Shown: positions 34,044 to 43,474 of the stretch, piece after piece
How positions within the stretch are numbered: position 1 is the stretch's first letter
Layout: each line of letters opens with the position of its first letter
From: an uncultured Eubacteriales bacterium
GTDB taxonomy: Bacteria; Bacillota; Clostridia; Christensenellales; Aristaeellaceae
Length of the DNA: 64,000 nt
Direction of reading: 5' to 3'
Assembly (NCBI GenBank): GCA_902799045.1
Contig: CADBZH010000011.1
Coordinates: 1-64,000, forward strand
Program-made: the position numbers and the translations under genes
Notes under the pieces: model-generated
The model's database searches: none
Told to the model about the DNA's origin: nothing
What the model saw: the letters and a program-made list of their open reading frames with translations, nothing else

Positions 34044-36491
34044 GTGGCATTTGAACGGATGACCGTACAGCAGATCAAGGACAGCATACAGAACAAGCTG
34101 CGCACCCAGTTCGCGTGCGAGGTGAGCGACGCCACGCCGGAGCAGCTCTACCAGGCGCTGGCGCTGGTGGTGCGCGACGAGATCATGCAGCGCAGGAGCT
34201 ATTCCCGCGACGCCCGCAAGAAGCAGCAGGCCAAGAAGGTCTACTACCTCTCCGCCGAATTTCTGGTGGGCCGCGCCCTGCACAACAACATGGTGAACCT
34301 CGTCAACGAAAAGAATTACATGCAGGCCCTGGACGAGCTGGGCATCGACCGCTCCGTCGTCTTTGAGGAGGAGCCGGAGCCCGGCCTGGGCAACGGCGGT
34401 CTGGGCCGCCTGGCCGCCTGCTTCCTGGACAGCCTGACCACGCTGAAGCTGCCCGCCATGGGCTGCACCATCCGCTATGAGTTCGGCCTGTTCCGCCAGA
34501 AGCTGGTGGACGGTTACCAGGTGGAGGTGCCGGACAACTGGCTGGCCGCCGGCAACATCTGGGAGATCCCCCACCCCGAGGAGACCGTCGAGATCCACTT
34601 CGGCGGCCGCATCGAATCCTATGAAAACGACGGCCGCACCTACTTCCGCCACCTGGATTACAAGACCGTGCAGGCCGTGCCCTACGACATCCCCGTCGTG
34701 GGCTATGACAGCACCAAGGTGAACTTCCTGCGCACCTGGAGCGCCCGCTCCGTGCAGCAGATCGACATGGGCCACTTCAACCGCGGCCAGTATGTCCAGG
34801 CCATGGAGGAGCGCGAGCTGGCCGAGGTCATCTCCAAGATCCTCTATCCCAACGACGACAGCTACCAGGGCAAGGAGCTGCGCCTCAAGCAGCAGTACTT
34901 CTTCTCCAGCGCGTCCATCCAGCACGCCGTGCGCGACTTCATCGACGTCTACGGCTACAACTGGGCCATCTTCCCGGACAAGGTGGCCATCCACATCAAC
35001 GATACCCACCCCGCCGTGGCCATTCCGGAGCTGATCCGCATCCTGCTGGACGACTACGGCCTGGATTGGGACGTCGCCGAGGGCATCGCCCGCCGCACCT
35101 TCGCCTACACCAACCACACCGTGCTGGTGGAGGCGCTGGAAAAGTGGCCGGAGAGCCTGTTCCGCGAGCAGCTGCCCCGCATCTACATGATCCTGGAGGA
35201 GATGAACCGCAGGCTCTGCGAAAAGCTGTGGGACGCCTTCCCCGGCCAGTGGGAGCGCATCGGCCACATGGCCATCCTGGGCTACAACCAGGTGCACATG
35301 GCCAACCTGTGCGTGGCCTATGCCCACACCGTCAACGGCGTGTCGGCCATCCACTCCGAGATCCTCAAGAAGCAGACCTTCCACGACTTCTACCTGCTGG
35401 AGCCCCGCAAGTTCACCAACGTCACCAACGGCATCACCCATCGCCGCTGGCTGATGCAGTGCAACCCGGAGCTGTCCGGCCTGATCGACGAGGCCATCGG
35501 CGACGGCTGGCGCAAGGACATGAAGAAGATCGAGGCCCTGAAACCCTTCGCGGACGACGCGTCCTTCCGGCAGAAGTTTGAGGAGATCAAGTACCACAAC
35601 AAGCTGCGCCTGGCGGACCAGGTCTATCGCCACCAGGGCATCGAGATGGACCCCGAGAGCATCTTCGACGCCCAGGCCAAGCGCCTGCACGAGTACAAGC
35701 GCCAGCTGATGAACGCGCTGGGCATCATGATGCTCTACAACGACATCGACGAGAACCCGGACAAGCAGTTCCACGCCCGCACCTTCATCTTCGGCGCGAA
35801 GGCGGCCCCCGGCTATCATCGTGCGAAGCTGACCATCAAGCTGATCAACGCCGTGGGCGACCTGGTGAGAAAGCATCCCCGGGCCTCGAAGCTGATCAAC
35901 GTGGTGTTCCTGGAGAACTACTGCGTCAGCCAGGCGGAGCTGCTGATGCCCGCCACCGAGATCAGCCAGCAGATCTCCACCGCCGGCAAGGAGGCCAGCG
36001 GCACCGGCAACATGAAGTTCATGATGAACGGCGCGGTGACCCTGGGCACCATGGATGGCGCGAACTGCGAGATCTTCGAGCAGGTGGGCCCTGAAAACAT
36101 CTACATCTTCGGCCTGACCGCCGACGAGGTGGAGCGCGGCTACGCCACCTATCGCGCCCACGAGATGTACGAGACCAACCCGAAGATCCGCAAGGTGATG
36201 GAGCAGCTGATCGACGGCACCCTCTGCCCGGAGAACCCCCGCATGTTCCAGGAGATCTACCACAGCCTGCTGTTCGGCGATTACGGCGGAATGGCCGATC
36301 CCTACTTCGTGCTGAAGGACCTGCCCAGCTACATCAACACCCAGAAGCAGATGATGCAGGATTACGACAACCGCGACCTGTGGCTCAAAAAGGCCGTGCT
36401 GAACACCGCCTGCTCCGGCCCGTTCACCTCCGATCGCTCGATCGAGGAGTACAGCCGGAATATCTGGCACCTGAAGCCCCTGAAGCTGTAA
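34044..36491 (+). CDS. glgP: Glycogen/starch/alpha-glucan phosphorylase
   Basis: An 815-residue enzyme, normal for GT35 phosphorylases. The PLP-lysine signature EASGTGNMKFMMNGAVTLG is intact, as are EEEPEPGLGNGGLGRLAACF near the N-terminus and the family motif KRLHEYKRQLMN. It releases glucose 1-phosphate from alpha-1,4-glucan using phosphate. The GTG at 34044 is chosen over an ATG at 33999 because CGGAGGTG lies just before it. No other glg gene is in the window. A long hairpin terminator follows. Confidence 0.97.
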   Translation: MAFERMTVQQIKDSIQNKLRTQFACEVSDATPEQLYQALALVVRDEIMQRRSYSRDARKKQQAKKVYYLSAEFLVGRALHNNMVNLVNEKNYMQALDELGIDRSVVFEEEPEPGLGNGGLGRLAACFLDSLTTLKLPAMGCTIRYEFGLFRQKLVDGYQVEVPDNWLAAGNIWEIPHPEETVEIHFGGRIESYENDGRTYFRHLDYKTVQAVPYDIPVVGYDSTKVNFLRTWSARSVQQIDMGHFNRGQYVQAMEERELAEVISKILYPNDDSYQGKELRLKQQYFFSSASIQHAVRDFIDVYGYNWAIFPDKVAIHINDTHPAVAIPELIRILLDDYGLDWDVAEGIARRTFAYTNHTVLVEALEKWPESLFREQLPRIYMILEEMNRRLCEKLWDAFPGQWERIGHMAILGYNQVHMANLCVAYAHTVNGVSAIHSEILKKQTFHDFYLLEPRKFTNVTNGITHRRWLMQCNPELSGLIDEAIGDGWRKDMKKIEALKPFADDASFRQKFEEIKYHNKLRLADQVYRHQGIEMDPESIFDAQAKRLHEYKRQLMNALGIMMLYNDIDENPDKQFHARTFIFGAKAAPGYHRAKLTIKLINAVGDLVRKHPRASKLINVVFLENYCVSQAELLMPATEISQQISTAGKEASGTGNMKFMMNGAVTLGTMDGANCEIFEQVGPENIYIFGLTADEVERGYATYRAHEMYETNPKIRKVMEQLIDGTLCPENPRMFQEIYHSLLFGDYGGMADPYFVLKDLPSYINTQKQMMQDYDNRDLWLKKAVLNTACSGPFTSDRSIEEYSRNIWHLKPLKL

Positions 36492-36508
36492 GCAACCGGG
36501 AAATTGAA

Positions 36509-36560
36509 GCGAGGGATGAAAACGCCGCCCTGCGGCGGTTTCATTCCTCGCTCTTCTTTT
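36509..36560 (+). terminator. Terminator of glgP
   Basis: About 20-bp imperfect stem (GCGAGGGATGAAAACGCCGC / GCGGCGGTTTCATTCCTCGC) then TCTTCTTTT. Confidence 0.85.
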
Positions 36561-36580
36561 GGCTCTGCCCCATCGATAAG

Positions 36581-36700
36581 GGAAACCAGATTGCCACGTC
36601 GCCCCAAGGGGCTCCTCGCAATGACGCAGTATGATAACGCTTAGCTGTACGTCATTGCGAGGAGGGACAGGCAATGTCCCGACGTGGCAATCCGGTTCCC
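36581..36700. repeat. Dispersed element, family B, copy 3
   Basis: Outer ends ggaaaccagattgccacgtc and gacgtggcaatccggttccc; inner ctcgcaatgacg and cgtcattgcgagg. It fills the gap after glgP. Confidence 0.85.
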
Positions 36701-36752
36701 CGTTTTGCAGGGGCGGCATCCATCGAGGGGGTGTGGCTCTGGGAAACGCTAG

Positions 36753-37361
36753 TTAATGCTTCAAAACATCCTCGATCGTCACCTGATCCAGCGCGGCGTC
36801 CGCCTGGGCCTTTCGGGCGAGGCGGCGGGCGTTCAGGGTTTGCAGGCGGCCGATCTCGTTGTCGCGCTTGTGGATCTCCTCGTTCAGCCGGTTGATCTCC
36901 CCGCGCAGCTGGGCCTCGGTTTTCGCGGCGGCGGTGTCGTGCTCGGCCAGGGCGGCGCGCAGCGCTTCCTCGTCGGCCTCCTTCTGGGCCTTCAGGCGCC
37001 GGTTGGCCTCGGCGAGCTGCTGCTCCAGCTGCTCCATCTTCATGCGCTTGACGCCATCCTCCTTCTCCGCGAGGATGCGCAGGCCGCTCTCCTTGAACAG
37101 CGACATGTTCAGATCGCTGGCCCGGTTTTCCATTTCCTGATAATCGTTTTCAAACGCGGTGACGCGGGCGCGCAGGCGGTGAATCTCCGCCTCCCGCCGA
37201 TCGAGCACGCGTTGCAGGTTCTGGCGGATGGCGCGGTCCTCGCGCAGCGCCTGGTTGCGCTCGCGGGCCCTGTCCAGCTCCCGCTTCAGGGCGCGATTGC
37301 GCCAGAAGAGCCACGCGCACAGGCCGATGGCGAGCACCAGGGCGATTATCGCGTAGATCAA
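36753..37361 (-). CDS. Membrane-anchored coiled-coil protein
   Basis: About 202 residues: one N-terminal membrane helix (LIYAIIALVLAIGLCAWLFW), then almost continuous heptad-rich, highly charged coiled coil (NRALKRELDRARERNQALRE onward) to the C-terminus. It resembles DivIC- or YlxD-like bitopic scaffold proteins only in shape; no family is assigned. The start is uncertain: a TTG at 37361 has GGGAAGGTG at good spacing, a GTG at 37370 does not. A TATAAT-like box about 40 bases upstream fits either. It is divergent from the Spo0A-like gene. Confidence 0.65.
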   Translation of the reverse strand: MIYAIIALVLAIGLCAWLFWRNRALKRELDRARERNQALREDRAIRQNLQRVLDRREAEIHRLRARVTAFENDYQEMENRASDLNMSLFKESGLRILAEKEDGVKRMKMEQLEQQLAEANRRLKAQKEADEEALRAALAEHDTAAAKTEAQLRGEINRLNEEIHKRDNEIGRLQTLNARRLARKAQADAALDQVTIEDVLKH

Positions 37362-37518
37362 TTCAGACACCTTCCCGTAGGATCGAATTATACATTCTAC
37401 ATTATAGCACACAATTTCCTCCCCGGCCACGGATGCCAAGAAAACTACGAATAATGTCACAATCCGCCCATCCAGCCATTAGCTTTCATTAACATTCCAA
37501 TAAATATTGCCGTCACGC

Positions 37519-37544
37519 AGGAATTTGCCCCGGCGCTGTAGAAT
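37519..37544 (+). promoter_or_regulatory. Candidate sigma-H promoter of the Spo0A-like gene
   Basis: AGGAATTT, 14 bases, GAAT, matching the AGGAWWT / GAAT pattern of sigma-H promoters such as the sporulation promoter of Bacillus subtilis spo0A. It places the transcript start near 37551, just ahead of the chosen ATG. Confidence 0.5.
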
Positions 37545-37571
37545 GTAATGCTGGATGACGAGGTGACGCCC

Positions 37572-38297
37572 ATGGAGCAGACGCGAAGGCGCGCCCTGAC
37601 GGCCTGCCGAAACACAGGCGCGGTGGAACGGGCGCTGGCGGCGCTGGGCTTTGAGGCCGAGCGGTGTCCGGCAGACGGCCCGGCGGCGCTGAAGCGGCTG
37701 GCGGAGATCCAGCCGGAGCTGGCGGCGCTGGACGCGATCCTCCCCGGGCTGGACGGCCCGGGCTGCGTCCGACAGGTGCGAAGCCTCAAGCTGGACACCC
37801 AGCCCGCCGTGCTGATCCTCAAGCTGCGGGGATTGCGACTTCCCGGCGAGGCGGGGCTTGCCCCGCTGGGCGCGATGGCCGTGGACGCGGCGTCGGACGC
37901 TGAATCGCTTCGCGGGGCGCTGGAAAAGCTATTGGCGCGGCCGGTGCCGCTGCCGCCGGAAAAATCGGCGCGGCTGGAGGCGCTCATGGACGCGCTGGGC
38001 ATCCCGGAGCATCCGGGGCGCGGCTGCCTGAGGCACGCCGTCGCCCTGGCCTGGGCGGACCGGCGGCGGCTGAACGCCCTGCGCGCAGCGCTCTATCCCC
38101 GGGCGGCGGACCTCGCGGGCATGGCCCCGGCACAGTGCGAGCGGGCCATACGCCACGTGATCGATCTGGCCTTCAAATCCGGCGAGATCGACGCGCAGCA
38201 CAAAATCTTTGGAGACACGATCGACGCAAGACGCGGCAAGCCCACCAGCGGCGAAATGATCGCGCAGCTTGCGGACATACTGCGATGGGAGGGATGA
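37572..38297 (+). CDS. Spo0A-family sporulation regulator with degenerate receiver domain
   Basis: A 241-residue protein. The C-terminal 110 residues clearly match the Spo0A DNA-binding domain: LGIPEHPGRGCLRHAVALAW, CERAIRHVIDLAF (recognition helix), and FGDTIDARRGKPTSGEMIAQ. The N-terminal 110 are a receiver remnant: the phospho-Asp region is kept (LAALDAILPGLDG), but the acidic pair normally near residue 10 is replaced by TAC, and the conserved Thr and Lys of the active site are not seen. The ATG at 37572 has GAGGTG upstream; an ATG at 37548 would leave almost no leader. It is three bases before deoB, not next to spoIVB, the usual spo0A context. Confidence 0.88.
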   Translation: MEQTRRRALTACRNTGAVERALAALGFEAERCPADGPAALKRLAEIQPELAALDAILPGLDGPGCVRQVRSLKLDTQPAVLILKLRGLRLPGEAGLAPLGAMAVDAASDAESLRGALEKLLARPVPLPPEKSARLEALMDALGIPEHPGRGCLRHAVALAWADRRRLNALRAALYPRAADLAGMAPAQCERAIRHVIDLAFKSGEIDAQHKIFGDTIDARRGKPTSGEMIAQLADILRWEG

Positions 38298-38299
38298 CT

Positions 38300-39481
<1,182 letters not shown>

Positions 39482-39667
39482 TCGAGCGGCGCTTCGCCGG
39501 TGCCCGAAATCGCGCGGCACGGCCCGGCATTTGCGCAAAATGCGATATTTTACAGAAAAGGGCTTTTCATTTGGGCCGATATCGTGTAAAATAAAAATGT
39601 AGTTATGGGTGTATTGGGTCTCCCCTGTTGCACCATAATGAGAACTTATTTTAGGGAGGTTTTTCCA

Positions 39668-40681
39668 ATGGCTGTTAAAGTTGCAATCAATGGTTTCGGT
39701 CGTATTGGCCGTCTGGCTTTCCGTCAGATGTTCGGCGCTGAGGGCTACGAGATCGTCGCCATCAATGACCTGACCACCCCCAAGATGCTGGCGCATCTGC
39801 TGAAGTATGACTCCACCCAGGGCAACTACGCCAACAACCACAAGGTTGAGTCCACCGAGAATTCCATCATCGTGGACGGCAAGGAGATCCGCATCTACGC
39901 CGAGAAGAACGCCGCGGATTGCCCCTGGGGCGAGCTGAAGGTGGACGTCGTGCTGGAGTGCACCGGCTTCTACACCTCCAAGGAAAAGAGCCAGGCCCAC
40001 ATCGACGCTGGCGCCCGCAAGGTCGTCATCTCCGCGCCCGCCGGCAAGGACCTGCCCACCATCGTTTACAACGTCAACCATGACACCCTGAAGCCCGAAG
40101 ATACCATCATCTCCGCCGCTTCCTGCACCACCAACTGCCTGGCGCCCATGGCCAAGGCTCTGAACGACGGCTGGGCCATCGAGTCCGGCATCATGTGCAC
40201 CATCCACGCCTACACCGGCGATCAGATGACTCTGGACGGCCCGCAGCGCAAGGGTGACCTGCGCCGCTCCCGCGCCGCCGCGGTCAACATCGTTCCCAAC
40301 AGCACCGGCGCCGCCAAGGCCATCGGCCTGGTCATCCCCGAGCTGGACGGCAAGCTGATCGGCGCGGCCCAGCGCGTGCCCACCCCCACCGGCTCCACCA
40401 CCATCCTGAACGCCGTCGTGAAGGGCAACCCCACCGTTGAGGAGATTAACGCCCAGATGAAGAAGGAGTCCAACGAGTCCTTCGGCTACAACGAGGATCA
40501 GATCGTTTCCTCCGACATCATCGGCATGCGCTATGGCAGCCTGTTCGACGCCACCCAGACCATGGTCATCAACCTGGGCAACGGCACCAGCCAGGTTCAG
40601 GTCGTGTCCTGGTATGACAACGAGAACAGCTACACCAGCCAGATGGTCCGCACCATCAAGTTCTTCTCCGAGCTGGCCTAA
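39668..40681 (+). CDS. gap: Glyceraldehyde-3-phosphate dehydrogenase, type I
   Basis: A 337-residue glycolytic enzyme. N-terminal [17 protein letters not shown] binds NAD; the catalytic Cys is in [12 protein letters not shown]; the conserved WYDNE(N)SYT motif is near the C-terminus. GGGAGG lies eight bases before the ATG. Its codon use is strongly biased towards a few codons, as expected for a highly expressed gene. A terminator follows at 40754-40788. No other glycolytic gene is adjacent. Confidence 0.98.
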   Translation: MAVKVAINGFGRIGRLAFRQMFGAEGYEIVAINDLTTPKMLAHLLKYDSTQGNYANNHKVESTENSIIVDGKEIRIYAEKNAADCPWGELKVDVVLECTGFYTSKEKSQAHIDAGARKVVISAPAGKDLPTIVYNVNHDTLKPEDTIISAASCTTNCLAPMAKALNDGWAIESGIMCTIHAYTGDQMTLDGPQRKGDLRRSRAAAVNIVPNSTGAAKAIGLVIPELDGKLIGAAQRVPTPTGSTTILNAVVKGNPTVEEINAQMKKESNESFGYNEDQIVSSDIIGMRYGSLFDATQTMVINLGNGTSQVQVVSWYDNENSYTSQMVRTIKFFSELA

Positions 40682-40753
40682 GTCCGCAGCGCGGACGGGC
40701 AACCGCTGCCGCATTTCAATGCGCAGCGTTTGATCGGAAATGCTTGATACCCG

Positions 40754-40788
40754 CAGCGCCCTTCCACAAGGAAGGGCGCTGTTTTATT
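40754..40788 (+). terminator. Terminator of gap
   Basis: Perfect 12-bp stem CAGCGCCCTTCC / GGAAGGGCGCTG, ACAA loop, TTTTATT. Confidence 0.9.
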
Positions 40789-40790
40789 GG

Positions 40791-41174
40791 CTATTTTATT
40801 TCCTGCTCCAGTTCATCAAATACTTTCGCGCCGAAAAATTCACCTAACGTCATATCCAACCCGTCACACAGCTTCTTATACTAAACTCAATCTAAAAGTG
40901 AACATATGCGGAGCGGATTTTTCGTTCTGCCTAAGCAGAGCGGAGGGAGGCGATGCAGCGCATCGTTGACCGGAAAAGACGCCCGCAGATGGTTGCAATT
41001 TAGATTGAGTTTAGTATTAATCACATTGATGCTCAATTCCTTGCGCCTTTCATCCAACATGCTGTAAACCGTAGAAGGCGTTACTCCCGACAGGTTCGCC
41101 AACTCATTTGGCTTCATATTTCGCTGCGCCATAATCTCTCTGAACCGCATAACAACAGCTTCCTTTACGCTCAT
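40791..41174 (-). pseudogene. XRE-family helix-turn-helix regulator split by a MITE-like insertion
   Basis: The 5' part (41174 down to 41020) encodes MSVKEAVVMRFREIMAQRNM followed by an HTH (NELANLSGVTPSTVYSMLDE) up to ELSINVI. A 138-bp element then interrupts it. The 3' part (40878 to 40791) encodes KKLCDGLDMTLGEFFGAKVF, then DELEQEIK and a stop. Removing the element and one TTA copy joins the halves in frame as SINVIKKLCDG, giving an 80-residue repressor. As it stands the frame runs into the element and stops at 40887. The start at 41174 is set by GAGGTG. A palindrome GCGTATACGC at 41216-41225 could have been its operator. Confidence 0.9.
40879..41016. mobile_element. MITE-like element, family F, copy 1 (138 bp)
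   Basis: Perfect 18-bp terminal inverted repeats (tactaaactcaatctaaa and its complement), flanked by TTA on both sides (40876-40878 and 41017-41019), a three-base target duplication. It has no coding capacity. The interior core tgcggagcggatttttcgtt and ggaggcgatgcagcgcatcg recurs in the copy at 58371-58477. Confidence 0.92.
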
Positions 41175-41276
41175 TGCCATCACCTCATAGAAGATGATAA
41201 AAATTTTACGCAATCGCGTATACGCACTTGATGGTCTTGATATTCAGTGACGGTTCTCATCTCACATCTCTCAGCC

Positions 41277-41301
41277 CCCGCCCCGCCTCACGCGGGGCGG
41301 G
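41277..41301. repeat. Strong GC hairpin upstream of the XRE pseudogene
   Basis: CCCGCCCCGC / GCGGGGCGGG, 10-bp stem, five-base loop, followed on the plus strand by ATTCTTC. No gene obviously ends here, so its role is unclear. Confidence 0.5.
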
Positions 41302-41492
41302 ATTCTTCGCACCGCTTGCCATTTTACACATATTTACAATGATTCAACACCGATGCGCTATTAAATGCCAAATTGCTTCACTATAATAGGGATGCTTTCT
41401 GAGGCGGCGCGAGCTTACCGGGAAGCACGTCGCAGAGTTGCGGCGAAGCATTGCGCGAAGCGCAAACACAAGATGAAAGGAAGTACCTGGAA

Positions 41493-41750
41493 ATGAAGAA
41501 GATCTTTGCTCTGATGCTGGTTGTCATGCTGCTGGCCGTTGGCCTGACCGCTTGCAAGAAGGCCGAGCAGAAGGCTGAAGAGACCACTGCTGCCGTCGAA
41601 GAGACCGCCGAGCAGGCCGCCGAGACCGTCGAAGAGACCGCCGAGCAGGCTGCCGAGACCGTCGAAGAGGCTGCTGAGACCGCTACTGAGACCGTCGAAG
41701 AGGCTGCTGAGGAAGCCACCGAGGCCGTCGAAGAGGCCACTCAGGGCTAA
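41493..41750 (+). CDS. Small lipoprotein with repeated amphipathic helix
   Basis: An 85-residue product with a lipoprotein signal (MKKIFALMLVVMLLAVGLTA, then Cys at residue 21; lipobox LTAC). The mature part is almost entirely Ala, Glu, Thr and Val in repeats such as EETAEQAAETVEE, which would form one long acidic amphipathic helix. DNA repeats of about 33 bases underlie it, so length variation between strains is likely. The function is unknown; a surface spacer or osmotic-stress-type helix is possible. A TATAAT box at 41382-41387 and a terminator at 41769 bound it. Confidence 0.85.
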   Translation: MKKIFALMLVVMLLAVGLTACKKAEQKAEETTAAVEETAEQAAETVEETAEQAAETVEEAAETATETVEEAAEEATEAVEEATQG

Positions 41751-41768
41751 TCTGCCACAGTATTGCTG

Positions 41769-41806
41769 AAAAAAAGCGTTCCGCGCATGCGCGGGGCGCT
41801 TTTTTG
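41769..41806 (+). terminator. Terminator of the small lipoprotein gene
   Basis: AAAAAGCG...CGCTTTTTT stem with inner CCGCG/CGCGG pairs and a six-T run. Confidence 0.85.
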
Positions 41807-41946
41807 TGGTTCCTCACGGAAGCCCGGGAAGACAGATGGAATCAGCAAGCGATATGCGCAGAGCCTTTTTTATTCCCGCGCTTCCCTTTCACGCGCATTT
41901 GTGGTATACTGCTAATATGGGAAAATATTGAAGACGAGGTGGCACC

Positions 41947-42822
41947 ATGCGGATATCCGAGCTGTTGAAGCGCGAGAGCGTGACGTTCTCGCTGGAGGTG
42001 TTCCCGCCGAAGACCTCTGAAAAGTACACCGAGACCGCCGCCGCCGCGAAGGCCATCGCGGCGCTGAAGCCGGACTTCATGTCCGTCACCTATGGCGCGG
42101 GCGGCGGCACCGGCGCGTTCACCGCCGGCATTGCCAGCGAGATCCAGGACCAGTTCGGCGTGCCCACCCTTGCGCACCTGACGTGCGTGTCCTCCAGCCG
42201 GGAGCACGTGCTGGGGATGCTGGAAACCTACCGGGAAAAGGGCATCGAGAACATACTGGCGCTGCGAGGCGACGTGCCGAAGGACGGCAAGGTCTCCACC
42301 GACTACAAATACGCCGTGGAGCTGATCCGCGATATCCGCGCCCACGGCAATTTCTGCCTCGGCGGCGCCTGCTATCCGGAGGGCCACGTCGAGTGTGAAA
42401 GCCGCCGGGAGGACCTGAAGCACCTGGCGGAGAAGGTGGACGCGGGGCTGGACTTCCTCACCACCCAGCTGTTTTTCAACAACGACGTGTTCTACAACTT
42501 CCTCTGGCGCGCCCGGGAGGCGGGCATCCGCGTGCCGATCATCGCAGGCATCATGCCCATCACCAACGCCCGCCAGCTGGGCCGCAGCGTGGCCATGTCC
42601 GGCACGGACGTGCCCCAGCGCTTCCGCGCCATCGTGGATTGCTTCGGCCAGGACCCCGCCGCCATGATGCAGGCCGGCATCGTCTATGCCACCGAGCAGA
42701 TCATCGACCTGATCGCCAACGGCATCCGCCACATCCACGTCTACACGATGAACAAGCCGGAGGTTTCCGCCCGCATCATGGAAAACCTGTCCGTCATACT
42801 GGGCCGCGAGCATGGCGCTTGA
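41947..42822 (+). CDS. metF: Methylenetetrahydrofolate reductase
   Basis: A 291-residue TIM-barrel flavoenzyme starting MRISELLKRESVTFSLEVFP, with FMSVTYGAGGG, the FAD-region motif, LALRGDVPKDG, and TTQLFFNND. It makes 5-methyl-THF for methionine synthesis. It overlaps the next gene by 11 bases and heads a three-gene operon with the MetH activation protein and metH. I looked for a cobalamin or S-box riboswitch in the 140-base leader and saw none. Confidence 0.96.
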   Translation: MRISELLKRESVTFSLEVFPPKTSEKYTETAAAAKAIAALKPDFMSVTYGAGGGTGAFTAGIASEIQDQFGVPTLAHLTCVSSSREHVLGMLETYREKGIENILALRGDVPKDGKVSTDYKYAVELIRDIRAHGNFCLGGACYPEGHVECESRREDLKHLAEKVDAGLDFLTTQLFFNNDVFYNFLWRAREAGIRVPIIAGIMPITNARQLGRSVAMSGTDVPQRFRAIVDCFGQDPAAMMQAGIVYATEQIIDLIANGIRHIHVYTMNKPEVSARIMENLSVILGREHGA

Positions 42823-43474
42823 CTGGGACCGGCGGGAGGCCTTCCGCTATCTGGGGCTGCGCGGAAGCGCACCCGACGCGGCCACCGCGCGGGCCGTGGA
42901 CGAAGCTGCCGAGGCGCTGGAGGCGGCGATCGAGCCGCGGCAGGTCAGCCGCCGGTTTCCGCTGAAGCGCGACGGCGCGGCGATGGACATCGAAGGCCTT
43001 CGGATCGCGAGCCGCGCCCTGGCGCATAACCTCGAGGGCTGCGACGAGGTGTATCTGATGGCCGCCACGCTGGGCATGGGGCCGGACACGCTGATCGCCC
43101 GCGCCCAGGCCGCCGGGTCGATGCACCGCGCCGTGGCGCTGCAGGCCGTGGCCGCCGCGATGATCGAGGCCTGGTGCGACGCGGTGAACGCCGGGCTGCG
43201 CCGCCAGGCCGAGGCCCGGGGCAAGGCGCTGCGCCCGCGCTTCTCCCCCGGCTACGGCGATTTTGAGCTGTCAGCCCAGGAGGGCCTCTTCCGGCTGCTG
43301 GGCGTCCAGCGCAACATCGGCGTCACGCTGACGGACAGCCTGCTGATGCTGCCCACCAAGTCCGTGACCGCGGTGATCGGCATCGCCGACGCCGCCGCGG
43401 CCTGCCCCACCGGCTGCGAAGCCTGCGACAAGGCGAACTGCGCCTTCCGCGACGAAAGAAGGAACGAACCATGA
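42812..43474 (+). CDS. Stand-alone MetH reactivation-domain protein
   Basis: A 220-residue protein related to the C-terminal AdoMet-binding domain of cobalamin-dependent methionine synthase. The typical motif RFSPGYGDFELSAQ is present, as are the MLPTKSVTAVIG strand and a Cys-rich tail (CPTGCEACDKANC) that may bind a cluster or metal. In this architecture the reactivation domain, which re-methylates oxidised cob(II)alamin using S-adenosylmethionine, is separate from MetH. It overlaps metF by 11 bases and metH by four, indicating coordinated synthesis. Confidence 0.9.
   Translation: MALDWDRREAFRYLGLRGSAPDAATARAVDEAAEALEAAIEPRQVSRRFPLKRDGAAMDIEGLRIASRALAHNLEGCDEVYLMAATLGMGPDTLIARAQAAGSMHRAVALQAVAAAMIEAWCDAVNAGLRRQAEARGKALRPRFSPGYGDFELSAQEGLFRLLGVQRNIGVTLTDSLLMLPTKSVTAVIGIADAAAACPTGCEACDKANCAFRDERRNEP

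Noticed and set aside
37548..37571. Earlier start for the Spo0A-like protein, giving MLDDEVTP
   Set aside because: The DDE triplet is tempting as a receiver acid pair, but the ATG lies at the predicted transcript start and has no ribosome site; the strand that should precede it is missing, with an in-frame stop just upstream.
41808..41946. Cobalamin or S-box riboswitch ahead of metF
   Set aside because: The leader lacks the conserved cobalamin box and the S-box core; I could not draw a multi-branch junction.
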